NCBI GenBank assembly: GCA_011800155.1
Contig: CM022369.1
Location: forward strand, 2,728,001-2,792,000
Reading direction: 5' to 3'
DNA: 64,000 bases
From: Flammulina velutipes
Lineage: Eukaryota; Basidiomycota; Agaricomycetes; Agaricales; Physalacriaceae
The number at the start of each line of letters is the position of its first letter. The first letter of the stretch is position 1. Positions 25,191 to 36,500 of the stretch are shown in pieces. The notes below the pieces were generated by a model. It made no database searches and had not been told where the DNA came from. It was given only the letters and a program-made list of their open reading frames with translations. The position numbers were made by a program, and so were the translations under genes.

Positions 25191-26019
25191 ATGGCGTCTA
25201 TTTTCATGTCGTCGGCACGTCCACGCTTCTCGCGCGCCTTTCTGGGATCTCAGAAGCATCGTACTTTCTCTATCATCGGCAAGGCGTGCTCGGTAGACCG
25301 AAGAATCACTACCGCTATGTCAAAATCGACACCGCAAGCAACGACCTCGAGCGTCAAGTCGGTTCCTCCCCCTGTCAACACCGCGCTGGAATTATATCTC
25401 GACGAGGTCACGATGGATGACCCGGGGTCAGTCTCCTCAATATGGCGCACTCATCTTCTGTACTCACTGTGAGCAGGCAGCCTAAGGAGCAACAACAAAA
25501 ACGAGAACAATTCGAGCTTACCGGGTACGCACTACCACATTCATCAGCACCCCGGCCGTTACCACTGACCGATATCCAGCGACCCGTACTGGGACGAGCC
25601 AATAATCTTTGACTGGGAAGAACTTCCCAAAGTGTTAGACGCGAAACTTCGTGTACTTGGCGGTAAGCTTGTTCCGGACCCGTGTGTATCTTCTCGTCGT
25701 TTCTTAAGCTACAGTACTGATATTTAATCACAAGCGAGGAATTCTTCCAAGAAGAATTCCCAAACCCATCCCTCGGACAGCTGAGAGATCCTATCACTGG
25801 CGTAATGGACCAGAAGGTGCTGCAAGCAAACCTCCAATACATGATGTGAGCCGCATGTTCCGAGGGCCATCTGAACTCGATTCTCATATTTTCACTGGCA
25901 GGGATTCCAAGTTCCTTCGCCGCCGAAGGCAAATGTATAAGGACGTGGCAACGCTTACCCTTGACTCTGAGGGTAATTGGCAGTTACCCCGCGAGCGAGA
26001 CAGTACAGAGCAGCGATAA
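25191..26019 (+). CDS. Small protein of unknown function, possibly mitochondrial
   Basis: Five exons (25191-25426, 25477-25524, 25580-25681, 25735-25845, 25902-26019) splice in frame to 204 residues. The first 40 residues are rich in Arg, Ser and Phe without acidic residues (MASIFMSSARPRFSRAF), which fits a mitochondrial presequence. The body includes NTALELYLDEVTMDDPG, GDPYWDEPIIFDWEELPKVL and LGQLRDPITGVMDQKVLQAN. No family is recognised. The last nine codons (RERDSTEQR) are made by sequence leading into a 38-bp dispersed repeat at 26001. A partial inverted copy of its last exon lies at 21751-21890. Confidence 0.7.
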
Positions 26020-26038
26020 TCAAAACGGGGATTGTTCT
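26001..26038 (+). repeat. 38-bp repeat overlapping the 3' end of the gene at 25191
   Basis: Inverse of 20434-20471 with two mismatches. It supplies the stop codon of the upstream gene. Together the two copies mark an inverted duplication about 5.6 kb across. Confidence 0.75.
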
Positions 26039-26302
26039 CTTTCATCCTGGGCGCCACTGGCGCCTGATGACCCGAATGTCACTGTCCGGCGGACAACCTC
26101 CAGCAAGACGTTCGTTCTCCTTTACACGCAGTAGATTCCAGCAAGTTCGCAACAGAACTTCATACTTACATTCAACCTCGCAGCGATTTACCGACGTGTA
26201 CGACTTTTTCACTACTTGCCTACACCAGGTCTCATATACGTGAAATGTAGGCTGGTAAACTAGCTACAATCAGGCTACAATACACATACATGCTTTGTCC
26301 AC

Positions 26303-28507
26303 TCAGAACGCAAAATGAGCCGCGTTCTTTCGCGTTCCAAAGAAATACACTGTTCAGATCAAATCAGTATACTTATCACCCGCAAAGTATCATCGTCGAC
26401 TTACCTATAACTTGACTAACAAACAACCCAATAGTCACCCCAGACGCCACCGATATCATACGCAGCGCCAGCGAAAACCCATTCGAATACTGCTCCGCAG
26501 ACGAATGGTAGTTCTGTGTCAACCCGCCTCCCTGTGCTATACCCGACTAAAAACACAGTCCAGATCAGTACACGCCCGACGTCTCATCAAGACTGCTTAC
26601 CGGTACCAAGAACACGACACCAGTCACCATAGACGTGAAGGCCGTCCCACCAATCACTCGCGAGTACACGTTCCCGAGGAGGCCAATAACGAAAGCACCC
26701 GCCGCAGATACAATGTCGCTGCGATTGGGAAGGACAATGCTAACCGCGCGGTTGGCAGCGTACGAGCAGCACGCGAAGACGACCATAACCGGAAGCTGTC
26801 TGCTCTTGTAATGCTGCAGATTCGACAAGGAAGTGCACGTCGTGTATATCGGAACAAGGAAAAGAAGTGTCCACCAAGGAAAGGGTTTGAACACCCAAGA
26901 CCACAAGGGATCGCGAAAACAACCTGTACAACGTCAGCAATAAGTCTAAAGACACCATCAGAATCGGTTCATACCCTTGACTATGTGTTGTTGTTGATAC
27001 GAAGGTTCCCCAGTTCCCAGCACACCACTAAATGGTATGAATGGAGCAGAATCGTTGATCATGCGGAAAGTGCCATGGGCGTAGGTAAGGTTACTCGGTA
27101 GTCCCGCCGCGTAGTAGTTTCGCTTTGCCCTACGATCGACAACAAGATAAAAGTCGGATCCGATAGTGAGGCCAAAACCCTAATCACAGTCAGCATAGCG
27201 AGGATGGGTTGTTAGCCTGCCCTACCAGGAATAGAGTATAGATAATCGCATAAACAATCCTCACAGAACCGCAGAAAATGTTACGCGACATGAGTTCCAA
27301 GGCAGCAATCACTAGCGCAGCAAATAAGAAAGGATCCCGACTCCAAACTGGATTTTGACTCACAGACAGTAAATCCAGGCAGAATCGAGACGACACCAGC
27401 AGAAGAAATCGAGCTGTAGCAGAATATATTACCAGGCACATTGCTCAAGCCTCTTGCTAGAAAGGCCACGATAATAGTCACCGAGATCCTAAGGACGTGT
27501 TCAGCGAAAAAGACAGTTCAAGGTAACTAATCCTCACTCGTAAACATTAGCATACATCGCACTCTTGCGCGCAGCATTCAAGCCAAGGTACTGCAAAACA
27601 GAAGCACAAAGTCCGCTAATCCACATATCCAACAAAGAACCGCCAAACGCCAGGACGCAGATAACAGAGGCCGAGAAAAAAGCGAGCAAGCAGCGGACAG
27701 AGAGAGGGTACGTTGGCGGCGAACGAAGAAGGGCACGCAGAGCGACGATCCCGGCGTCGGCACTCATCTTGTCGTGAAGAACGTCGCGATAGATCAGATG
27801 GACGTTGTGCAGCTTCGTCAGAGCAATCTTGCCGGATGCGCGCACAAAGTACGTTCGGGTAGGCCCAGCGTCTTGGTCGCGGATCGAGACGATGATGATG
27901 TTTGGCAGATGGACAAAGTCTGTATTGTGAACGTGGTTAGTAAAGTGATCACACAGATTAATGGCGAGCGCCGACCTGCTCTGGCTCCCAGGATGTCAGA
28001 CGCGGCTGCCAGCATAGACCCGATGCGATGCGAAGGCGCTCCGTACGACATGAGCGCCTTGGATAGCTTGAGGAGGAATTTACGACGCGTATTGATATCT
28101 ACAGTGTCGTTAGCGAGGCGCATATATGCAACCACGACCGTACCCTCCATGTTCTCGACGATCTCAGCCTTTTTCTTGGAACGCTTCAAGACAATTGTCG
28201 AGAATGCTTGTACACCGGCGAGTCCAGCGTCTGCGACAGAAACGGCGGCGGAGGCGACAGGTTTGAGAGGCGTTACGAACGTAGAGAGCTTGCGAGGCAG
28301 TAAAGAGGGACGACGGCGAGATGTTGGACGTTCGTTGCTTGCTTGCGGTTGAATCATTGCAGGCAGATAGTTCGAAGCGTCGTGCAGCTCGTTGGGCGCG
28401 TCGGCTTCCTCAAAGCGAGCACCTTCAGCGTCAGTGAGAGATCTCTGGTATTGAGGCGGTCGTTCGCCTGCAGCGCGCGCATTATCGTCCTCGCCTTTGG
28501 AGTTCAT
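26303..28507 (-). CDS. PRM10: PRM10/ThrE-family multi-pass membrane transporter
   Basis: The first true ATG is at 28505-28507; the upstream codon that extends the frame is GTG. A disordered, Arg-rich N-terminus precedes the conserved ThrE domain: RRKFLLKLSKALMSYGAPSH, then MSADAGIVALRALLRSPPTY, SVRCLLAFFSASVICVLAFG and YANVYEISVTIIVAFLARGL. Next come GNIFCYSSISSAGVVSILPG, NIFCGSVRIVYAIIYTLFLG and the second half with NRAVSIVLPNRSDIVSAAGA, giving around ten hydrophobic segments. In bacteria ThrE exports threonine and serine; yeast Prm10 is pheromone-induced and its substrate is unknown. About nine short introns are needed. The last exon encodes VYFFGTRKNAAHFAF. It lies downstream of the Zn2Cys6 gene on the same strand. 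Confidence 0.92.
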
Positions 28508-28766
28508 GAGTGAGCAAAAAGTAAGTCGTCGTCGTGGTCGATGGGCAAGAGCTGATTGCGCCACATGTCACGCCACGTGACTTGCTCTTCAAAATTCAAC
28601 AAGTTCAAATTCAAGTTATATCTATGTATACATCGCTCGAAAACGAATAAAAACGTAGGGTATACACAAAACACAAAGCAGCATTACAGCAGGACCAAGA
28701 AAAACGCGCAACATCTGCATCATTGGAGACATCAGCTGTCACAAACGCGTAGCAGTACAAGGCAAG

Positions 28767-31700
28767 CTACCAGATTTGAGGGACTGGAGGTAGATAGTTA
28801 TTGGGCAGGAGGAATGCGTTCATCCCGTTCTCCGTCAGCGAGTGCCCGCCCAAAGACTGGTCAGAGATCCACATGGGAGCCTGCGCATTAGAGGTGAGCC
28901 CAAGCCCACGCCAAATAGAATCCGCTTCGCCGGGTTGGAGTTGGTATTGTTGCGCCCACGGCATCCCGAATCCACCGTCAGTCCCAGTCAAGGGCATCGG
29001 GGAAGCACCCGCAGCCTCGGTAAGAGCTCGAGCGATCTGAGCTTGTGGCGTCTCCTTGTTCTCTCGCCGGTTACGGAATTGCTTTAACATCAACTGTAGC
29101 GTCAACGCGTACCGTTTCCCGGGAACTGAGGACAATTTAGACAAACTTCGGTTTGAGAGAGAAGAATTGACTGACCTTCAGCCATGAGGGCCGCTAAACG
29201 TTCTACCTGATGCTGAACTTCCTCAATGTTAGAGTCTGCGGGGCTATCATGCCGTTAATACAACGTAGAAGGAATCAAACGGTAAACGCACAAGAGCCTT
29301 GCCAAACGCAACGAAAGGGAAGCTGAGAAAGTTGCTGTCGCATGTGTATAGTGTACAGCTAAGACCGTGTCAGCCAAGGCCACACAACTCGTGAACATTT
29401 CAAACATACCGTATTTCAGACCTTCCCTATACGCGTCCGAATTGATCGTTATGTCAAGACACTGCCTAGCGGCATGGATAGAATGGAGAGCAAGCTCTCT
29501 CTGGACGGGTTGCATATTCTGGACATCCTCGGGACCGTTGATTCCTCTCAATGCAACCGCGTTATGGAACAGCTCGGCATGCAATTGTTGAACCTTCAGG
29601 CTCTGGCGATAGAAGGCTACGACAGATTCAGCCACATCCACCTCATATGGAAACAGCACGCGTACCTGAGTCTTCGTACTTCTTGGAGAACACAGTGTCC
29701 CAAGTGGCAAACCATTCCTGGAACGCCTGTTGGGCCATGCGAAGTTCGTTGAAATCTTGCTCGAGTACAGGTCCTTCCGAAGACATGGCGTTATGGAGTC
29801 TTTCCCTTATCGCCATGAGTTCGACAGTAGAAACGAGGCGCATGTCATCTGAGATGGCGAGCGGATGCTGTAGTAGAAGTCGACAAGTGCCTATGCTAAT
29901 ATCATCTTTGAGAATGGCGGGCCGTCCAGTTCCGTAAGAGAGTCTAAAAGATGAAATGAGATAAGATAACAAGGCAATGGGTCATACTGACTGATGTTCG
30001 AAAAGATACAACGCGAACCACGTCCGGCTCGCTACGATTAAGTCGCGATCGTCGGTGGTGTTAGCCTGGTTTGTATTGATGCGTTTGAGAAGCTGAGGCC
30101 AGGCCTTGGGCAAGGCTAATGCAGTTGTATCAACAAATATGATCTTGCGCACGAAGAAATACCACCAACATAACTCTAGAGCCATACGAACTGCATGACC
30201 ACCACTCAACCATCCATTATCCGACCAACCCGAGACCAGTACTGGAAAGGAAGATAAGTAAATTGAACATAGTTGATCTTCGGACATACTCATGGCCTGA
30301 ACGGCTTCGACTTTGGAGACAGGAACGAACAAGGTGGCGCAGCTTGTCGCTTGAACTTCTTCCAAGCATTTCAGATAAACATCGCTTGGTTTGCCTTAGC
30401 AACTGTCAGAAGGCCAGTTTCTTTTGAACGAATCGGAGGATATAGACGTACCACCACCGTCACGGCAACGCGCAGCGACCATACAAATGGCATTGACCGA
30501 GAAGGGAGATCTCTGATGAAGGACGTCAAACGTATCGACTTTTGCATCGAAGACGGGGCTATGATTTCAAGTTAGGCGAAGCTCCGACGAAAGAAAAGGT
30601 TTGACTGACAGGAATGTTGAACATCCGTGATAATAACTGCAGGGTACTTTATAAGTGTTTCACCCAACTGAGATGGGAGGGACTAACATTCTGAACAGGT
30701 CCCGGGCCTCTGCTTCACTGATAATATTCTTGGTGACCACTTGAAGAAGTTAGTGCTACAATTTAGGTCCCGAAATGTTTATGACACACCATCTGGGAAC
30801 GTCATGATACGGGAAGATTTGTGACGGACTTTGCGTCTCTTGGCCGGCCTGTCCTGTCCATCGCCTGGTGTACGGGAGCGACTATCAGGACCGTCTCCAT
30901 TTTCCTATTATCAGACCGTGAATAGGAATTCAACTGCCAACGGTAAAAATAGACCGACCTGCGCTGCACGCTCGATGGCTACATCAGCCAGGCCCCGAAG
31001 AACCTCCCAGGGAGCTACAAGTCCGGAGGTGGGAAGCTCTCCGTTGCCATCCTCTATTTCGGAGGCGTCGTTGCTTGAGCTGGGTCGCTTGCCTAGAACA
31101 GTAGATCGGTCGGTCTCAGCAGGTTGGAAGCGCACCGACGAGACGTTACCAGGTGCGTCCGACGGAGGTCCCGCTTGTGGCATTGACGGGAGTACATTGC
31201 CTTGGGGAGGCATGGGAGGATAGTTTCCAGGGAGGAACATTCCTGGGGGCGCAATCTGAGGGTGAGGCGGCGCACTGATGTACTCTGCGCCAACGGGAGG
31301 CGGTCCACCGGTCGTGGGCGCGCCAGTTGGATATCTTGGCCTGGCAGACGAGGAGGATGGTCCCGGAGCAAGCGGGCCGCGAGGATAACCACCTGGGATT
31401 TGGCCATCTGGAGATGGCTGCATGACCGGGGAATACGGTTGCATGAAATCCGGAGGGGGCCGTTGATGCATGGGGGGAATACGCAGGAAAGACTGAAGAT
31501 CAGCGAGACTGTTGAGTATAATTGACTGTCCGTGTCGAATGTCCAAAACGTTCGCTTCCAGGCTGCGGATACGCCTGCAAACGCGAAAAAGATCAGATAT
31601 GCAGCAGAAGACAGGCGATCGATAGGTCTTACTCAAGGCCTGCTTCTCCGGTCAACGTCGGCTCGCGAGACGGTTTTTCAAACAGACATTCGAGTCCAGT

Positions 31701-31970
31701 GTTCCGGCAGCGTCTGCAAGGTGGGTTGTCTGCGCCCTCGCAGCGCATCTTTTGTTTGCGGCATGCATTCTGCAGAATAAGTTGGTTTGGACGTGTAAAT
31801 GCAGAAAAAAAGCGTTCAAGCTCACACATGCGCCTATTGACACAGTTTGAGTTGGACAAAATGCAAGGAAAAGTGTGAGACATACGTGGGACCCGATTCA
31901 ATGTCTTTGCTGGGGTCTTTTGGTCGCGTTTGTCGCCGCCGTCGTCGTTCATGTTGTCGCTCTTTTTCAT
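28767..31970 (-). CDS. Zn2Cys6 fungal transcription factor
   Basis: The ATG at 31968-31970 gives MKKSDNMNDDGGDKRDQK. The zinc cluster is built from exon 1, a probable 8-nt microexon (31826-31833) and exon 3, reading RACNACRKQKMRCEGADNPP then CRRCRNTGLEC, with all six cysteines present. A coiled stretch (RIRSLEANVLDIRHGQS) and a Pro/Gly/Met-rich linker follow. The C-terminal half has the fungal-specific middle homology region: SGWSDNGWLSGGHAVRMALE, DLIVASRTWFALYLFEHQLS and YGTGRPAILKDDISIG. It probably binds CGG-type sites as a dimer; its targets are unknown. More than ten introns are predicted. A 148-bp piece of it (29464-29611) is copied at 24692-24837. It is divergent from YOP1. Confidence 0.9.
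29464..29611 (-). repeat. Transcription-factor exon segment that is duplicated at 24692-24837
   Basis: This 148-bp piece encodes part of the middle homology region (around LRGINGPEDVQNMQPVQREL) in the Zn2Cys6 gene. It is nearly identical to the stray copy and is probably the donor, since it fits its gene. Confidence 0.8.
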
Positions 31971-32262
31971 AGGCGCCAGCCCAGCGACTTTATTGTTTCG
32001 ACGGTGGTAGGAGGAAGGAGAGAGGCGACTGAGGTACGTATACCACGGAACGCTGATGGGGTGCCAAACAAGGCCAAGTTTAGTAAATCCTCGATATCCT
32101 GCGCGATTCAACGCGACAGAAAGTGCGGCAGTGACTGGCTCGCGTCTGGTCGCTCGTCGTTGGCCGAGATGAGAAGCGAAAGGCAACCAACATCGTCACA
32201 ACTCCCACATAAACCCTAACCCCACAAATCCCGGCCCGATCGGTCACAATATCCCATTCTCG

Positions 32263-33161
32263 ATGGTTACAGCTATTCATCCTGCCACCATGTTCTCTTT
32301 GATTTCTTCAGCGTTATGGTAAGCTTTTCACCGTGCGTGCACTATTGCGCTCTCATATATCTCAACAGCGCCTGGTTCGCATTCTTTTTGCCGTGTTTCG
32401 CGACATTCAAAGTTCTTTCACACCGCCCGCTCTCTGAACCAGAGCTCGAGCGTATCTCCATGTATTGGTCGGTCGTACGTGTCTCTTTCGTCTCTTCATA
32501 CTAGCGCCAACCTTCCAAAGATTGCTGCGTTTGTTGGATTCGAGTACGTGGCAGGATGGGTCATCAGCTGGCATGTCTTTCATCGTGTGCCACCCACATA
32601 TCACTCACATATCGCGTCCAGGCTGCCCTTCTACTGGGAAATTAAGACCGCTTTCCTTCTCTTCTTGTCGCTCCCCCAAACTCAGGTAAACCATTTCCTT
32701 TCACACGAGCATACCCCTCTCAACGGTCTCACCCGCCACAGGGCTCAACCTACGTCTACAACAGCTACCTAAAGCCGTTCTTCGTCACTAACGAGCGCAA
32801 TATCGAGCAGGGCATCATCGCCCTCCAATCCAGCGTTATCTCATTCTTCCAAGCCCGCATCTCCGCAGTCTGGGAGTTGCTCTGGAGTGTCATCAACAAG
32901 ACTCCTCCCCCTGGCCAAGCCCCAGCTGCTGCGGGTGCCAGTGCACCCCCTCTTCCTGCTGGTGGCTTCAGCCTTGAAACCGCAATGGGCCTCTTCCACA
33001 CTTATGGCCCTTCTCTAGTGAGCGCTCTGCAAAAGGGTAAACCGGCCGCCCAGGCTTCGGACGCACCCACCGGGGCGTCTTCTTCGGTTGCCTCAACCCC
33101 ATCCGTCGAGCACCGTGCGTCTGCGTTGTACGACGATGCCCCGTTCGACAAAGATGTCTAA
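32263..33161 (+). CDS. YOP1: TB2/DP1/HVA22-family ER membrane-shaping protein
   Basis: Five exons (32263-32318, 32369-32474, 32521-32570, 32622-32685, 32742-33161) encode 231 residues. The family core is clear: FATFKVLSHRPLSEPELERI, MYWSVIAAFVGFEYVAGWVI, SWLPFYWEIKTAFLLFLSLP and TQGSTYVYNSYLKPFF. Paired hydrophobic hairpins in this family bend ER tubules together with reticulons. The C-terminus is an Ala/Pro/Ser-rich cytosolic tail. The third intron (32571-32621) appears to use a GC donor (CTG|GCATGT), the only way found to join the conserved block in frame. An alternative ATG at 32290 is also in frame. It is divergent from the Zn2Cys6 gene at 31970. Confidence 0.92.
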
Positions 33162-33519
33162 GAGGACATCGAACATTTGTTTACATACCTCACTTGACAA
33201 TTCAGTACAATATTGGCCTGAAGACAGTGTCGTCTATTCAAATGTTTCTAGAACCTGATGTCAAAGCTTTGATAGTTCTTATGGACATCTATTCATAAAT
33301 GTAACTTCAGTAGAACTTCTAGAAGAGAAAAACATGAACTGTCCTGGACAGTCCTGAAGAAGGTGTTTCAGGCCCTCTCAGTTACGAGTCTCTTAAGTTA
33401 CGGAATATCCAGGAGGTACGATGAAGCAATACATATAGTCTAATCATTGACAGTCAACGTGGTCAAGGTAATATATAAAATCACCTTTCCAACACGCATT
33501 AAAAGATCTGCCCTCATAC
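33162..33519. other. Convergent intergenic region
   Basis: Short spacer between the 3' ends of YOP1 and the DNA methyltransferase gene. Nothing beyond 3' UTR-like AT-rich sequence is seen. Confidence 0.5.
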
Positions 33520-36500
33520 TCAAGTCTCATCCTCATCATCTTTCACAACCACATAATCATCCAACATCGCATTCAACAGCTCACGCCCCAACGCACGGGA
33601 AACCTGCCACGGGACGGCATTCCCAATATGTCGATGCATCTACACCCAACAAATGTCAGTCCTTCTTCACACGGTGAGAAAAGTACTAACCGTGGTCACC
33701 CCATCATCAATAGCCACAAACTCAAACCAATCCGGCAATCCCTGGCCCCTCGCCCACTCTCTGACGTTGCAGATCCGTTGTTCAGAGGGATGAAGCACTC
33801 TACTCTGCTTCGCAGTCGGACCAATGTTCGTGGTGATCGTGTAAAATTGCTCATCCAGGTCTAAGCGCCCGAACATTCCTAATGAACACCGGACAATGAG
33901 ATTAAACAGTTCACGTCAATGCAAAACATCCTCTTACCTTTCCGGAACCCAGCACGCGCATTCGAGGACAGTGGGTTCGTCATCTGGTACTGGTGGTGTT
34001 TCTTCTCGAAACCTAGACACCGTTAATCAACCTGACACTGACACTGACACAAAGGCCACAAAGGCACCCACCTCGGTAATCCGCACCAGCTCGAAGAGGC
34101 ACGGCAATAACTCTACACAAAACCATCAGAGGCAGTCATCCATCGAACACTTCCAGAACAAACCGTGCAATAGTCTTCTCATCCAACGGCTTCGTGAACA
34201 CAAAAGTCGCCTTCTCAGGATCTCGTTCCCGAGCCTCCATCTGGAACCGCGTCAAAGGCGCATGTCGATAACGGCGCTTCTCGTATCCAAACTTCTTTGA
34301 GCCAATGCAATTCACAGCCTCGATGCCCATGCGTTTGCGTGCATTCCTCTCGGCATGGTATGCCTGGTGGGGTTTGGGATGTTGACTGTTTCTCAGTCAG
34401 GTACGTGAGAGCTTGACAAAAGATGAACGCACTAATCAAACGACGGCAAATCATCAATGGCATCCCGGATGGTGACTTTACGATGGGCCACGACACCCGC
34501 AGTCTTGGTGTCAATCGGCTGGATCCCAGTACGCCCACCATGTATACTTTTGATATCCTCGATGCGCAGGGTCCTGTTGTCTCCCGTGTAATCATGCGTC
34601 GGCTGAGGCAGCTTGGGAAGTTGACAACCACGCTTCGCCGCACAGATGAAGAATCTCTCTCGTCGCTGGGGGGTACCGTAATGTGCTGCTTGCAAGACGC
34701 CGAATCGGACTTGGTACCTATGTCCAGTAATTTAGATTGGCTGACTGGCGAGACACGAATCATACGAACCCCATATCCAACAAAGCCCGAAGAACAAGTT
34801 TCAGGCCACCCTTCTCCAAGCCCCCAGTCAACTTGTGTACGCCATCCTGGGAGGCATTCAGCTTGTATTGAAGGAATCCTGGGACATTCTCGAAGTAGCA
34901 GTATCGCGGTTGTACAAGATCCACGAAAGACAGAGTGGGCAGGATCAGAGCACTCTTCTTGTCCGTCTCCGACTTGTACATGTTCAACGTAGAATGTGTC
35001 TGGCTAGATATGCATTTAGCTTCTTGAAACTATCACAAGAAAGACGGCGCCTACCACGGAAAACCAGCCACAACTACTTGAATGTCATCTTGATTTGGAG
35101 GTTTTGGTACCGGTTCGTCATTATAAATCTGCCTGAGCGGTTCTGGCCGGGCCTCTGGAGTATCCGCCTTCCAGTAACTGTGCCAGTACTTCAAACACAG
35201 ATTCACGTCTTGGTTGGTAACAGCCGTCTCTGGAAAGTTTCTCCTGTTGTAAATGGTCGTCAGAGGATAGAGCAAATGCAGGAATCAGGATACTCACTTG
35301 AAAGTTGCAGCAGTCGAAGGACATATTTCAATAGCATGCGTCACGTTTAACACCCTATTCTCGTGTGCCATACCCCCACCAAACGCACCAATACCCGCGA
35401 ACAGTTCCAAAGTCGGAAGAGCTTCGTACTCTCGTACCATAGTGTGGATGGTCCGATAACGCTCTAGGTCCTTGTCGAAACAGACACGACAGATATCATC
35501 GAAAATATCAGGATCGATGTCCACCTTGTCATTCCATGAACGCACATCTATAGAAGGAAAGGTGTACTTCGCGTAGAAGTGATATGGAGATACAGCCAGC
35601 CATTCCTCCTTATGCCGCGGCGCGACGAAGATTACCCTGACGAGTTCGGTACTATAGATAACCGTTTCCTCATCGGAGAGAAAGACATGCCGCTGTAGAT
35701 GAAGAGTTATGAACACCAAAGGAGGATCCGGCTTTTGAGCTCACCTCATCTCTTGATTCGTCATCAGGTAGACAACCCAGCTCTGCGATCCTACCAATGA
35801 GCTTGACAGTGACACGATACGGATCGTTGCTCGTCACACGTTGAGGGGCATCAAGCCTTACAATCCTCCCAATCTTCGCAGGTCCCGACATGTCCTCTAT
35901 ATCTCGGAAAAGAACGAAATCATCAAAATGATATTCGTGGCCACGAAACTTGATTCCGTTCGGAATGTCGTCGATAAACTCGGCCTGCTTTCTTTCTCCT
36001 TCTCGGTTGCAGGGCGCGCAATTGTTTGGAGGAGCATGGCGTGCCACCTCAGTGTCATCGTCGAGATTGACAAATGCAGCTTGTTCGGGGATGTACTTGA
36101 ACCTAACAAAGTATGAGTCTGTGCCATGAATGAATGGCCATGCCTTACAAGCAGTCAAACTCGCCAGCCTCGTCATCACTATATCGGACAGACACTTTTC
36201 CACATATAGACTGGAAATAGATCGTTTGGCATTGATCTAGCATGTAGAGACTCTTGGGAGGCGCAAATTCCTCGACAACAGTCAATGAACCGTGCTGGAG
36301 CCACTGAATGTGCATCGACATGTTTTCCGGCTTGATCCAGAGGATCTTACCAAACCTAGATACGATAAATTAAACATGCACGTACACAATACTTATTTAT
36401 GACGCACCAGAAGAAATCTGCCACCGTTGACCCAGGTCTCACACGATCCATATTGGCTGGGAAATCTCCCAAGACATCTGTGCTTGGACGAATGACCACA

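Noticed and set aside
28508..28564. Extended N-terminus of the PRM10-like protein
   Set aside because: The upstream in-frame start codon is GTG; the first ATG is at 28507.
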